This document shows, piece by piece, positions 1-8,511 of a stretch of DNA of 64,000 nt; position 1 is the first letter of the stretch; each line of letters begins with the position of its first letter. Source of the DNA: Massilia solisilvae (GTDB lineage: Bacteria; Pseudomonadota; Gammaproteobacteria; Burkholderiales; Burkholderiaceae_D); contig NZ_JANUGV010000001.1 in assembly GCF_024753215.1 (NCBI RefSeq), forward strand, positions 1,240,001 to 1,304,000, in the 5' to 3' direction. The translations under genes and the position numbers were made by a program. Under the pieces are notes generated by a model that was given only the letters and a program-made list of their open reading frames with translations, did not search any database and was not told the origin of the DNA.

Positions 1-319
1 ACTTCTCGTAGATCCGCTCGAAGCCGGGCATCTGCTCGCGGCAGGGAACGCACCACGTTGCCCAGAACTTGAGGTAGACCGGCTTCTTTCCATAGAACGA
101 TGCGAGATCGATGTGCGCCCCGTCGATCGTGGTCATCGCCGCCGTGGGGCCCGGCTGTCCGATCAGGTTGCGGCCTGCACTTGCCGCACGGCTGTTGCCG
201 TCTCCGGCGGTGTCGGCGGCGTTTTGGGCAGGCTTCATTTCTTGCGCCGAAACGAGCGCGTGGGAGGCGAAAAACAAGAGGATTGCCGCAAGCGGCTTGC
301 TGTATGGTTGGCTACGCAT
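1..319 (-). CDS. TlpA-family thiol-disulfide redoxin, 3' end beyond window
   Basis: The frame runs from an ATG at 319 to the left edge, so only the first 106 residues are visible. Residues 1-25 form a Sec signal peptide (hydrophobic AAILLFFASHALVSA). After a low-complexity linker come the TlpA/AhpC-TSA features: a DLASFYGKKPVYLKFWATWC segment leading to a WCVPC redox motif (Cys90, Cys93), then REQMPGFERIYEK. Periplasmic proteins of this kind reduce disulfides, for example in cytochrome c maturation or metal-site assembly. The gene diverges from the MocR regulator with 94 bp between starts. The C-terminal half is missing from the window, so the subfamily cannot be set. Confidence 0.85.
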   Translation of the reverse strand, partial: MRSQPYSKPLAAILLFFASHALVSAQEMKPAQNAADTAGDGNSRAASAGRNLIGQPGPTAAMTTIDGAHIDLASFYGKKPVYLKFWATWCVPCREQMPGFERIYEK

Positions 320-384
320 GACTTGCCTTATGGGTTGGGACAAGCCAATGGTACTGAGCGCATGAACCAATAAAAAGACGCAAG

Positions 385-408
385 AATGGTGCAGAGTTGT
401 GTACCATT
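385..408. promoter_or_regulatory. Imperfect palindrome AATGGTGC-N8-GTACCATT before the MocR gene
   Basis: AATGGTGC (385-392) and GTACCATT (401-408) are inverted half-sites; a third copy, AATGGTAC, lies at 347-354. All sit in the short gap between two divergent genes and end just before the ATG at 414. MocR regulators usually bind repeated half-sites in such gaps, so autoregulation is plausible. This is inference from sequence symmetry only. Confidence 0.4.
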
Positions 409-413
409 CACCC

Positions 414-1964
414 ATGAAGCGGCCTGAAAAAACAAAAGACGTATTCGGTATTGCAGGCTTTTCTGTCGATATCGATCGCGGCGCGCGGGAATCGCTCGCC
501 GATCAGATCAGCGCGGCGGTCGGGCGCGCTATCCGCGAAGGACAGCTCGGTCCGGGCGCCCGGCTGCCCTCGTGGCACGACCTGGCGGCCCAGCTGGGAG
601 TTGCGCGCGGCACGGTCCGGATGGCCTATGAAAACCTGCGCGACCAGCAGCTGATCGTGACTGCCGGCGCGGCAGGCACCCGGGTCGCCGAGGATGCGCG
701 CCCGGCGGCGAGTGGCCTGACCCTGGCGCGCGCGACGCCTGCGCCGGCGCGGCCGGGGCGGCCCGGCATTTTCCAGATCGGTGTACCGTCGCATGACGCA
801 TTCCCTTTCAAGACCTGGTCGCGCATCATGGGCCGGGCCGCGCGTGCGGCGGCCGCCGCGCCAGTGGGATACCCCGACCCCAGCGGTGAGATCGAACTGC
901 GCTCGGAAATTGCCGCGTATCTCAGCATTGCCCGCGGCATCGTGTGCGCGCCATCCCAGATCTTTATCTGCAATGGGTTCGGTGGCGCGCTTGCGGCCGT
1001 CCTGCGCGCACTTGGGATGGAGGGCAAGAGCGCATGGATGGAAGAGCCGGGCTTCTCGGTGAGCCGCGAAATTCTCCGCATGTCCGGCGTGACACCGGTG
1101 CCGGTCCCCGTCGACGCGGAGGGGCTGGATGTGGCAGCGGGCATGGCGGCGGCGCCGCAGGCGTCGCTGGCGATCGTTACCCCCGGCCAGCAAGCACCGC
1201 TGGGCATGACGCTGTCGCTGCGGCGGCGCCACGCGTTGCTGGAGTGGGCCGCGGCGTCGGGCGCGTGGGTGATCGAAGACGACTACCTGGGGGAACTGCA
1301 ACTGCAAGGCCGCGCCACGCCCGCGCTGGCCTCACTGGACCGTGAGGGGCGGGTGGTCCACATCGGCACCTTCAGCAAGACGATCAATCCAGGTTTGCGC
1401 GTTGGTTTTCTGATGGTCCCGCCCGCGCTCGTGGACGCGGTGACCCAGGTGGTGACCGTGTACTCAGCCGCACCCACGCCGACGGTACAACTTGCCGTCG
1501 CCGAGTTCATGCGCGATGGCCACTACTTGCGCCATCTGCGCCGCATGAAGCGCTTGTATGCCGAGCGCCGGCGGCTGCTGATGCAGTGCTTGCGCGAGCT
1601 GTCGGTACCCGCTGTCGAAGCGGGGCTGGCGGTGTTGGTGCCGCTTGCCGATGGCGTCGACGATGTGGCCGCGGTTGCAAAGGCACGTGAAGTCGGCATG
1701 TCGCCCGCAGCCCTGTCGTGGTGGCACGCGCAGCCGGGCCGGCGCGACAGGGGACTCTTGCTGGGCGTGACGAACGTGCAGGAGCAGCAGGTCGCGGAAC
1801 ATTGTGTGCGCCTCGCCGGCATCTGCGCGGCGCGCCAGGGCGCCGCTTACGCCAGCAGGAAGGGTAAAGTGCGTGCCGGCGACCGATGGGAATGCCGCGC
1901 GAATGCGCGGTATTTTCTCTTGCTCATCCATTTGAACCGGACGCGACGGCGCCACCGGTTTTGA
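414..1964 (+). CDS. MocR-type GntR regulator with aminotransferase-like domain
   Basis: The protein (516 aa) joins an N-terminal GntR winged helix (about residues 15-80, LADQISAAVGRAIREGQL and LGVARGTVRMAYENL) to a fold-type I aminotransferase-like domain. Visible PLP-site features are WVIEDDYLGEL and the lysine motif GTFSKTINPGLRVGF. MocR proteins sense PLP adducts and control genes for vitamin B6, GABA, taurine or transport. I chose the ATG at 414 because a GTG at 399 falls inside the palindrome at 385-408; no strong ribosome site precedes it, so the message may be leaderless. The last 45 or so residues are a basic tail outside the family core, and the TGA stop lies in a REP-like repeat. 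The regulated gene is unknown; the divergent redoxin is the nearest candidate. Confidence 0.88.
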   Translation: MKRPEKTKDVFGIAGFSVDIDRGARESLADQISAAVGRAIREGQLGPGARLPSWHDLAAQLGVARGTVRMAYENLRDQQLIVTAGAAGTRVAEDARPAASGLTLARATPAPARPGRPGIFQIGVPSHDAFPFKTWSRIMGRAARAAAAAPVGYPDPSGEIELRSEIAAYLSIARGIVCAPSQIFICNGFGGALAAVLRALGMEGKSAWMEEPGFSVSREILRMSGVTPVPVPVDAEGLDVAAGMAAAPQASLAIVTPGQQAPLGMTLSLRRRHALLEWAAASGAWVIEDDYLGELQLQGRATPALASLDREGRVVHIGTFSKTINPGLRVGFLMVPPALVDAVTQVVTVYSAAPTPTVQLAVAEFMRDGHYLRHLRRMKRLYAERRRLLMQCLRELSVPAVEAGLAVLVPLADGVDDVAAVAKAREVGMSPAALSWWHAQPGRRDRGLLLGVTNVQEQQVAEHCVRLAGICAARQGAAYASRKGKVRAGDRWECRANARYFLLLIHLNRTRRRHRF

Positions 1965-1995
1965 ACGCGAGGGCAGGAAACCTGCCCACCCTAAC
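1961..1995. repeat. REP-like repeat, right half only
   Basis: TTGAACGCGA followed by the hairpin GGGCAGG-aaa-CCTGCCC and then ACCCTAAC. It matches the right arm of the fuller copies at 23836, 28127 and 49691. The TGA inside TTGAACG is the stop codon of the MocR gene. The hairpin could also act as a weak bidirectional terminator between the convergent genes. Confidence 0.75.
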
Positions 1996-2004
1996 CGGGT
2001 AGCG

Positions 2005-2406
2005 TCAGGCCGGGCTCTCTTTCATGTACACCAGCCCCCAGTTGTGGCCGTCGAGATCCTCGAACCCGTAGCTGTACATGAAGCCATAGTCCTCGGGCGG
2101 GTGCGGCGCCTTGCCGCCGGCGGCGATGGCCTTGGCCACCAGGTCGTCGACTTCCTGCTGGCTCTCGCAGCTCAGGCAGAGCAGCGCTTCGGTTTCCTCG
2201 TGCGCGTTGATGATGGCCTTCCTGGTCAGTGTCCTGAAGAAGTCCTCGGTCAGCAGCATCGCGAGAATGCTGTTCTCTGAAATCACCATGGCTGCGCCAT
2301 GCTCATTGGTGAACTGCGGGTTGAACGTATAGCCCAGCGCGGAGAAGAAGGCTTTCGACTTCTCCAGGTCCTTGACCGGCAGGTTCACGAAAATCTGCTT
2401 GTTCAT
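2005..2406 (-). CDS. VOC (glyoxalase/bleomycin-resistance fold) family protein
   Basis: A 133-residue cytosolic protein, the usual size for a single-module VOC protein. The start MNKQIFVNLPVKDLEKSKAF gives the first beta-alpha unit with the FFSALGYTFNP segment. The C-terminal end carries YSYGFEDLDGHNWGLVYM, the DPDGHxWE-like strand that closes the metal cup in this family. The closest recognisable group is the 'extradiol dioxygenase/glyoxalase-like' set of short VOC proteins of unknown substrate. It is convergent with the MocR gene. A strong AAGGAATCACC-type ribosome site precedes the ATG. Enzymatic role not assignable. Confidence 0.85.
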   Translation of the reverse strand: MNKQIFVNLPVKDLEKSKAFFSALGYTFNPQFTNEHGAAMVISENSILAMLLTEDFFRTLTRKAIINAHEETEALLCLSCESQQEVDDLVAKAIAAGGKAPHPPEDYGFMYSYGFEDLDGHNWGLVYMKESPA

Positions 2407-2596
2407 GGTGATTCCTTTTCAGGGGTGAAAATACCTTGTCGAACGGGGGAGCATGAAATCGACAGGCGACGCCCAAATTTTTCGATCTGATGCGGCGCCT
2501 TGCAGGATTGTCATCAAACTGACACAGCCGTTCGCTACATTCTTGGCCATCCGCGGCAGCCCGCCGCCACCGTCTCTACGACCAAGGAGCCATAGA

Positions 2597-4573
2597 ATGA
2601 CCCAAGACCACGACCTGTCCCGCCGCCGCATTATGCGCCTGTTCGGGGCAGCTCCCATGCTGCCGTTGACCTCGTTTGGCGCCGGCGCGCTGCTCGCCGG
2701 CTGCGGCAGCGACAATGGCCCCGTTGCCGAACCCACGCCGCCCGCGCCCGTCAACCTGGCCAGCGTGACCTTCAGCGCCACCCCGGCGCCCACGCTTGCC
2801 AACGCGGCGGCCATGGCCACCACCAACGTCGCCTCGACCATGACGGTCAGCTTCAGCGACAGCAGCAAGATCGACTTCAAGCTGTCCTACCAGCCCTTCT
2901 TCATCACCGGCGACATGGTACCGGACGGCAAGGGCGGCAAGATCCTGGCCGGCGGCTATTACGACATCAACAACAAGCCAATCATGGACACCACCGTGGC
3001 CGGCAAGGAGCGCCAGTTCTTCTCCGATTCGCCGGACGGCACCTCGCTGCTCTCCGTGCCCAACGCCACCGTGACCGGCGTGAAGGGCAACACCGTGTTC
3101 GCGGTGGTGCAGTTCGAGTACACCACCTGGGCGCAGGACGGCGTGACCGGCATGTACGGCCGCCTGCCGTCGCCGATCGCGGTGCTGACGCTGGACCAGG
3201 ACCGCACCACCGGCAAGCTCACCTTGGTGAAGTACTACAACGTGGACACCTCGGGCGTCAACGGCCTGTGGATCACCTGCGGCGCCAGCCTGTCGCCCTG
3301 GGGCACGCACCTGTCGAGCGAGGAATACGAGCCGAACGCCTTCACTGCCGACACCGACGCCCAGTTCAAGGCATTTTCCAAGAACCTGTACGGCAGCGAG
3401 ACCGCGGCCAAGGCCTACAACTACGGCCACCTGCCGGAAGTGACGGTCAACCCGGACGGCACCGGCACCATCAAGAAGCACTACTGCCTTGGCCGCATCT
3501 CGCACGAGCTGGTGCAGGTGATGCCGGACAACCGCACCGTCTTCATGGGCGACGACGCCACCAATAGCGGCTACTTCGTGTTCGTGGCGGACCGCGAGAA
3601 GGACCTGTCCTCGGGCACGCTGTACGTGGCCAAGGTCGGCGCCGGCTTTTCGCTCGACCCGGCGGCGGCCCCGGCCCCGCTCACCTGGATCAAGCTCGGC
3701 TCGGCCACCAGCGACGAGATCCGCGCCCTGGCCAGCTCGCTCAAGCCGACCGACATCATGACGGTGAAGACGGCCGACCCGCAGGACCCGGCGTACAAGA
3801 AGATCGTCGTCAACGGCAAGGTCGAGTGGGTCAAGATCAACGCCGGCATGGAGAAGGCCGCCGCCTTCCTCGAGACGCACCGCTACGCCGCTTTCGTTGG
3901 CGCGTCGATGGGCTTCACCAAGATGGAAGGCACCACGGTCAACATCAAGGACAAGGTGGCTTACTCGGCGCTGCAGAACTGCGTGACCTCGATGGTCGCC
4001 GGCCACGCGCTCAATGTGCCGGGCAACGGCATTTCGATCCCGAAGATGCTGGACGCAGGCGCGGTGATGGCGCTGAGCCTGAAGGGCGGGCAGAAGGATA
4101 CGAACGGCAACGCCATCAACAGCGAGTGGATGCCGGCCGATACCAAGGCGCTCCTCGTCGGCGAGGACCTGGCCGCAGCGGACGCGCTGGGCAATACCGC
4201 CAACCCGGAGCGCATCGCGCAGCCGGACAACCTGAAGTTCTCGGAAAAGATGCGCACCCTGTTCATCGGCGAGGACAGCAGCCAGCACGTGACCAGCTTC
4301 CTGTGGGCCTACAACGTGGATACCAAGGTGCTGAGCCGCTTGATGTCCGTGCCGGCCGGCGGCGAATCGACCGGCCTGCATGCGGTCGATGAGCTGAACG
4401 GCTGGACCTACATCATGAGCAATTTCCAGCACCCCGGTGACTGGGGCTCGGCCCACAGCGGCGTCAAGGCAACGCTCGATCCGCTGGTGCGCGCGAACTA
4501 CAAGGACAAGTTCGGCGCGGCGGTGGGCTACCTGACCGCGGACGTGAGCCAGGTGAAGCTGGCGAAAGGCTAA
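2597..4573 (+). CDS. PhoX-family (DUF839) Tat-exported lipoprotein
   Basis: The 658-aa product starts at the ATG after AAGGAGCCATAGA; a longer open frame upstream has no support. Residues 8-14 (SRRRIMR) are a twin-arginine motif and the hydrophobic stretch ends in a lipobox LAGC (Cys36), so it should be folded in the cytosol, exported by Tat and lipid-anchored. The rest matches the DUF839/PhoX beta-propeller: an SSEEYEPN metal-ligand segment, ISHELVQVMPDNRTVFMGDD, ERIAQPDNLKF and STGLHAVDE near the end. PhoX enzymes are calcium/iron-dependent phosphomonoesterases that release phosphate from organic esters. Many DUF839 proteins are not tested, so activity is inferred. It is monocistronic here. 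Confidence 0.85.
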   Translation: MTQDHDLSRRRIMRLFGAAPMLPLTSFGAGALLAGCGSDNGPVAEPTPPAPVNLASVTFSATPAPTLANAAAMATTNVASTMTVSFSDSSKIDFKLSYQPFFITGDMVPDGKGGKILAGGYYDINNKPIMDTTVAGKERQFFSDSPDGTSLLSVPNATVTGVKGNTVFAVVQFEYTTWAQDGVTGMYGRLPSPIAVLTLDQDRTTGKLTLVKYYNVDTSGVNGLWITCGASLSPWGTHLSSEEYEPNAFTADTDAQFKAFSKNLYGSETAAKAYNYGHLPEVTVNPDGTGTIKKHYCLGRISHELVQVMPDNRTVFMGDDATNSGYFVFVADREKDLSSGTLYVAKVGAGFSLDPAAAPAPLTWIKLGSATSDEIRALASSLKPTDIMTVKTADPQDPAYKKIVVNGKVEWVKINAGMEKAAAFLETHRYAAFVGASMGFTKMEGTTVNIKDKVAYSALQNCVTSMVAGHALNVPGNGISIPKMLDAGAVMALSLKGGQKDTNGNAINSEWMPADTKALLVGEDLAAADALGNTANPERIAQPDNLKFSEKMRTLFIGEDSSQHVTSFLWAYNVDTKVLSRLMSVPAGGESTGLHAVDELNGWTYIMSNFQHPGDWGSAHSGVKATLDPLVRANYKDKFGAAVGYLTADVSQVKLAKG

Positions 4574-4634
4574 GCGGCACGGGCCTGAAGGCGATCGTGG
4601 ACGGCAACGGACGCGATCGCTAGGGAACCGCTGA

Positions 4635-4796
4635 ATTAATCTCGTTTCGACGGCCTGGCTCGCGGCACTGAGTAAAGGCAGCGCAACGCACGAGTCGGCG
4701 CCGGACGCGACGACGCTGCTCAAGTTCCGAAGCTACGGGTCGCCGGGATGCGCCATGTGCCAGCTTGGCTCGCATCAGGACGACGAGCAGGGCTGA
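4635..4796 (+). pseudogene. Remnant of an IS5-family transposase
   Basis: A short open frame with no start contains PDATTLLKFR at 4701-4730, the phrase that marks the N-terminal part of IS5-family transposases (usual form xPDATTLLKFRxLLE). Beyond it the sequence leaves the family pattern and ends at a TGA. No DDE catalytic residues remain. It lies just inside the left inverted end of the unit, where an IS5 transposase would begin. Confidence 0.5.
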
Positions 4797-4829
4797 CACA
4801 ATGGCGCATCACTTGAACCTATAGCCGCG

Positions 4830-6794
4830 CTATTCCAGAACGATGCTGCCGTTCGTTACACGGCCCGCCGCAGTGCCGGATGCCCCATGCGCATTGTCGT
4901 AATCGACCACGTCCTTTCGGCTCGTTGGATCGGTATGCCAGATCTTCAGGATGAAGCTGCCCTGTTCGCCCCCGGGCACGGCCGCCGACGTGGATAGCCT
5001 GAACTTGTAGCCGCCCGCTCCCCCGGCCGTACCGCTGCCTTCGAATACCTGCTGCGTACCCTGGCGGCCCAGCAGCCGCAAGTCCTGGCTGCGGAAGTCC
5101 AGGCCCGGCAGGTCGAACTGCAGCATGGCCGGGACGCGCTCTGCCTTCGCGGTCGTGTCGGTCGGGGCGATCAGGCGGAAGCTCGCTTTACCGGCATACC
5201 GTGGCGCTTGCGCGAACGCACCCGCCGGCGACATCAGCGTCCCGGCGCCGGCCACCGTACCGCCCGACGGCGCGGTGACCACAACGTCGTGGCTGACCGC
5301 GGTGCTGCGGCCGGTGCGGTCAACCACCGTGGCCGTGACGGTGTAGATGCCCGGCGCGGCGAAGCGGTGGCTGGCGGCGGCACTGCCGGCGCTGTCGCTC
5401 TCGCGCACCTGCCCCGCCTGCGCGGCGCTGCCGTCGCCCCAGGACCAGGTGACGCTGCGCGTGCCGACGCGGTCCTCGTCCGTGAAGGCCACCGAGGCCT
5501 GCAGCGGCATGCCGGTCTTGACCACGGGCGGCGCCACGACCGGGCCAAGCGCATGCCCGCACCCGCACTTCTGCTCCGGTTGCAGCAGCACCAGCCCGGC
5601 GTTCGAGCTCGCCACGATCGCTCCGCTGTCATTGATCGCGAACGCATCGTCCAGCACCAGTCCGTGCGGCGCATGGCGCAGGTATTTGTTCAGGTCCCGC
5701 ATCCCGCGCTGCGCGGTCCAGATGAATGCGCGCGGATTGCCGGCCTTGTTCTGGGCGAAGCCGACGATCTGGTCCCTGTCGTTGACGCCCCTGGCTACCG
5801 ACCCCAGGCCCCCCAGCGTGCCGAGATTGCGCGTGCCGGTGGCGGGCGTCCATGACATCGCCTGCTGGGGACGATCGACGAAATTGATGAGGCCCGCCAT
5901 GTGCAGGCCGGGCGTCATTGCAAGCACGATCGGGCTGCCACCAGCCGACCCGATATCCACCATGCCGGTGGCCCGCGTCCACAGGAAGGCGCGTTCACTG
6001 AAGTCGGAGGGGAAAGCAAATCGATTGCCGGCCACCTCGCCCTTGGCGCCGACGGCCACGGGCAACGAACCGACGCTGTTCAGCGTGTCGATGTCCTCCA
6101 TCCCGGCGCTGCGCGTCCAGACGAACGCATGCAGGCGGTTATCCGCGGTCGACGCCCCGCCGGCGATTTCGTCCGCGTCGTTGAGCGCTGTGCCGAAGGA
6201 ATAGCCCCCCACAGCGAGCGTGCCCAGGTCTTCCAGGCCAGTTGGCGGGCTCCAGCGGAATGCGCGGTCGCCACCGTAGCGGTACGAGCCGGTGATGACG
6301 CCGTGGTTGTTGATCGCAGTCGCCATCGAGCTGCCGACGCCGGCAATCGTACTGAGGTCGAAGATGCCGGCGCTTCCAATCCAGACGAAGCCGTGCTGGA
6401 CGCCCGATGCGGTGGTGGCGCGGCCGACCACCTGCCCGACGTCGTTCAGGTCGACCGCCACGACCTCGTCGCCGCCCAGGTTGCCGATATTCACCACGTT
6501 TCTGGTGTCAAAGACGTAGGTGGTGCTGTGGCCGCCACCGGTCCCGATCGAGAACGACACCTGCCCCTTGACATTGATTTCCGGGTTCGAGGCAAGCGTG
6601 ACGGCGGGATACAGGTTGATCACGCGGTAGGTCGTATGGGTGGGGTGGGTTTTGCTCTCGGCGGTGCCGTAGGGCTGCGCCTGTTGCGCAACCGCCGCGC
6701 CGGCAGCGGCCAGCGCGACAAGCAGCACGGGCAGGCGAAACAGCGGCCAGGTTGCGCTGGCGGCCGGTTCGAGCTTGTCTTGAACGCGTTGCAT
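4830..6794 (-). CDS. Secreted HAF-repeat protein with PKD domain
   Basis: The 654-aa product has a Sec signal peptide (residues 17-36, ending AAVAQQ). Residues of about 60-415 hold repeated HAF-type units, each roughly 'AFxWxxxxGMxDLGTLGGxxSxAxxINxxGxVxG', for example HAFVWTRSAGMEDI and GTRNLGTLGGLGSVARGVND. A PKD-like domain follows (TWSWGDGSAAQAG, FAAPGIYTVTATVVD), then a C-terminal beta-rich region ending GRVTNGSIVLE. HAF proteins are extracellular and of unknown function. The ATG at 6794 follows CAGGAGAAAAAC. It is the only intact gene inside the IS5-like unit, so it may have arrived as a passenger. Confidence 0.82.
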   Translation of the reverse strand: MQRVQDKLEPAASATWPLFRLPVLLVALAAAGAAVAQQAQPYGTAESKTHPTHTTYRVINLYPAVTLASNPEINVKGQVSFSIGTGGGHSTTYVFDTRNVVNIGNLGGDEVVAVDLNDVGQVVGRATTASGVQHGFVWIGSAGIFDLSTIAGVGSSMATAINNHGVITGSYRYGGDRAFRWSPPTGLEDLGTLAVGGYSFGTALNDADEIAGGASTADNRLHAFVWTRSAGMEDIDTLNSVGSLPVAVGAKGEVAGNRFAFPSDFSERAFLWTRATGMVDIGSAGGSPIVLAMTPGLHMAGLINFVDRPQQAMSWTPATGTRNLGTLGGLGSVARGVNDRDQIVGFAQNKAGNPRAFIWTAQRGMRDLNKYLRHAPHGLVLDDAFAINDSGAIVASSNAGLVLLQPEQKCGCGHALGPVVAPPVVKTGMPLQASVAFTDEDRVGTRSVTWSWGDGSAAQAGQVRESDSAGSAAASHRFAAPGIYTVTATVVDRTGRSTAVSHDVVVTAPSGGTVAGAGTLMSPAGAFAQAPRYAGKASFRLIAPTDTTAKAERVPAMLQFDLPGLDFRSQDLRLLGRQGTQQVFEGSGTAGGAGGYKFRLSTSAAVPGGEQGSFILKIWHTDPTSRKDVVDYDNAHGASGTAAGRVTNGSIVLE

Positions 6795-7089
6795 GTTTTT
6801 CTCCTGATGGATGAAAACTGCTTCCGTCGCCATCGGCGGCGCCGTGGTCGGGTCGATCATGCGCCGTGCATATTCCGAACGCTTGATCGAAGTCCAGCTC
6901 GCTTGTCCTTTTGCGGTGAGTCAGTGCGACCGATGCGCGGACGCCAAGGACGGCCTTGACATTCGGTATGGCTTTCGATACGGAACGTTCGGCCAGCCCG
7001 CTGCTGGGCATTCAGGCCGACGCGCGCCGGCCCAGTGCGCAGGATTGCCTCAGCTTCGGCTGGCTGCGGGCGATGAATTCAGTGGTTCC

Positions 7090-7635
7090 CTAGCGCTCGA
7101 GCGCGGCACGCGCCGCGAGCATCTCGAGCAGGGCCAGCCCGAACGGCCAGTCGCCCAGCCTGGATTCGGCATTGATGTGGCCAAGGGCGCCGGCGTTGAC
7201 GAATTCGCTTCCCCATCGGGCGGACCAGTCGCGCGCGCCGCCGGCCGACAGCCACGGGTCGTTCTCGCTGCCCACCACGACCGAGGGTACCGGCAGCGGG
7301 CCAACCGCGAGCTCGTGCTGAACGCCGAACTTGGCAGGATCCGCCGGCGCGACCAGCAGCGCGCCCGCCAGCTGGGGGACGCCGGCCGCAATGCGGTGTA
7401 CGGTGGCAAGGCAGCCGAAACTGTGGGCAACGACGATAGCTGGCCGCGCCGAGCGCCGCAAGGCATCGCCCACCTGCGCCGACCAGGCAAGCAGGTCCGG
7501 GCAGTCCCAGTCCCGTTGCCCGATCCGCTCGAACCACGGATGCAATGTTTGCCAGCGCGTCTGCCAGTGGCCGGCGCCGCTGCCACCCAGTCCCGGCGCG
7601 ACCAGCACGCGAAAATCCTGCAACTGCGAACCCAT
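7090..7635 (-). CDS. RBBP9/YdeN-type alpha/beta hydrolase
   Basis: At 181 aa this matches the short serine-hydrolase family RBBP9/YdeN. It starts RVLVAPGLGGSGAGHWQTRW, the typical 'PGxxGSxxxHWQ' opening, and has the nucleophile elbow AHSFGC (Ser in HSFG), then APADP, the acid region SENDPW and the histidine in ALGHINAES. Substrate unknown. It is the last gene of the leftward ABC/dioxygenase operon, 9 bp after the permease. Its TAG stop sits in the CTAG next to the IS5-like right end, so its 3' terminus may have been set by that insertion. Confidence 0.85.
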   Translation of the reverse strand: MGSQLQDFRVLVAPGLGGSGAGHWQTRWQTLHPWFERIGQRDWDCPDLLAWSAQVGDALRRSARPAIVVAHSFGCLATVHRIAAGVPQLAGALLVAPADPAKFGVQHELAVGPLPVPSVVVGSENDPWLSAGGARDWSARWGSEFVNAGALGHINAESRLGDWPFGLALLEMLAARAALER

Positions 7636-7644
7636 CTCGTCCCC

Positions 7645-8511
7645 TTACCGCTGCATGCCCCAGCGCCGCACCGTCAGTCTTTCAATGGTGCCGAACACGA
7701 GGTTTTCAACCACCAGGCCGACGATGACGACCACCGCCAGCCCGGCAAACACCTTGTCGGTGTAGAGCTCGTTGCGGTTCTGAAAGATGTACCAGCCCAG
7801 CCCGCGTTCGCCCGAAGTGCTGCCGAAGACAAGCTCGGCGGCGATGAGCGTGCGCCACGCGAACGCCCAGCCGATCTTCAGGCCGGCCAGGATCGATGGC
7901 AGCGCGGCCGGCACCAGCACCTGCCACACCAGCGCCAAGCCGCGCAGGCCATACTGGCGTCCGGCCATGCGCAGCGTCTCAGGCACCGCCCGAAAGCCGG
8001 CGTAGGTATTCAAGGCCAGCGGCCACAGCACGGAATGGACCAGCACGAACAGCAGGCTGCCCTTGCCCAGCCCGAACCACAGCAGCGCAAGCGGGAGCAG
8101 TGCGATGGCGGGCAGGGGGCTGAACATCGCGTTCAAGGTGCCGAGCAGCTCCTGGCCCAGCCGGGTAGTGGCCGCCAGTGCGCTCAACGCCAGCGCGCAG
8201 GCGGCGCCGATCAGGTAGCCTTGCAGCAGCACGCCGAGCGAGGCGGCCAGGTTGCCGGCGAGCTCGCCGGAAATGATGCCCGACGCAAGCGCTTTTGCCG
8301 TGGCGAAGAAGCCCGGCAGCATCAGCTCATTGCCCTGCCAGCGCGCGGCGGCTTCCCACAGCGCGGCCAGCGCCGCCAGGATCAGCAGCCGGCGCGCTGC
8401 CGCGACATGGGCCGCGCGCAGCAACGGGGATGCGGGTGTGGCGTGCGGTGGCGCGGCTTCCGGCACGCGCTCGTATTCGGGCCGGATCGGCGGGGACAAC
8501 GGTGCGTTCAT
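7645..8511 (-). CDS. ABC transporter permease, nitrate/sulfonate/taurine type
   Basis: A 288-aa inner-membrane protein with about six hydrophobic helices after a Pro/Ala-rich cytosolic start. It carries the BPD_transp_1 EAA-like loop (RTLIAAELVFGSTSGERGLGW), which couples to the ATPase and is characteristic of the SsuC/TauC/NtrB subfamily. It overlaps the ATPase gene by 4 bp (8508-8511), so translation is probably coupled. With the ATPase and binding protein upstream it forms an importer; the TauD-like enzyme at the operon head suggests sulfonates. Confidence 0.92.
   Translation of the reverse strand: MNAPLSPPIRPEYERVPEAAPPHATPASPLLRAAHVAAARRLLILAALAALWEAAARWQGNELMLPGFFATAKALASGIISGELAGNLAASLGVLLQGYLIGAACALALSALAATTRLGQELLGTLNAMFSPLPAIALLPLALLWFGLGKGSLLFVLVHSVLWPLALNTYAGFRAVPETLRMAGRQYGLRGLALVWQVLVPAALPSILAGLKIGWAFAWRTLIAAELVFGSTSGERGLGWYIFQNRNELYTDKVFAGLAVVVIVGLVVENLVFGTIERLTVRRWGMQR

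Larger units (their letters stand above)
4620..7093. mobile_element. IS5-like bounded unit carrying a passenger gene
   Basis: At 4620-4623 a CTAG is followed by GGAACCGCTGAATTAATCTC; at 7090-7093 another CTAG is preceded, on the complementary strand, by GGAACCACTGAATTCATCGC. The inverted ends agree at 17 of 20 positions, and the flanking CTAG pair looks like the 4-bp YTAR target duplication typical of IS5-group elements. Inside are a transposase remnant (4635-4796) and the intact HAF/PKD gene (4830-6794); 6795-7089 holds its leader and the right end. The right CTAG supplies the stop codon of the downstream hydrolase. The unit cannot move by itself because no full transposase remains. Confidence 0.55.

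Noticed and set aside
2576..4723. Long open frame opposite the PhoX gene
   Set aside because: It is an antisense shadow in GC-rich DNA: composition is Arg/His/Val-rich without any fold, and the plus-strand gene has Tat signal, lipobox and family motifs.
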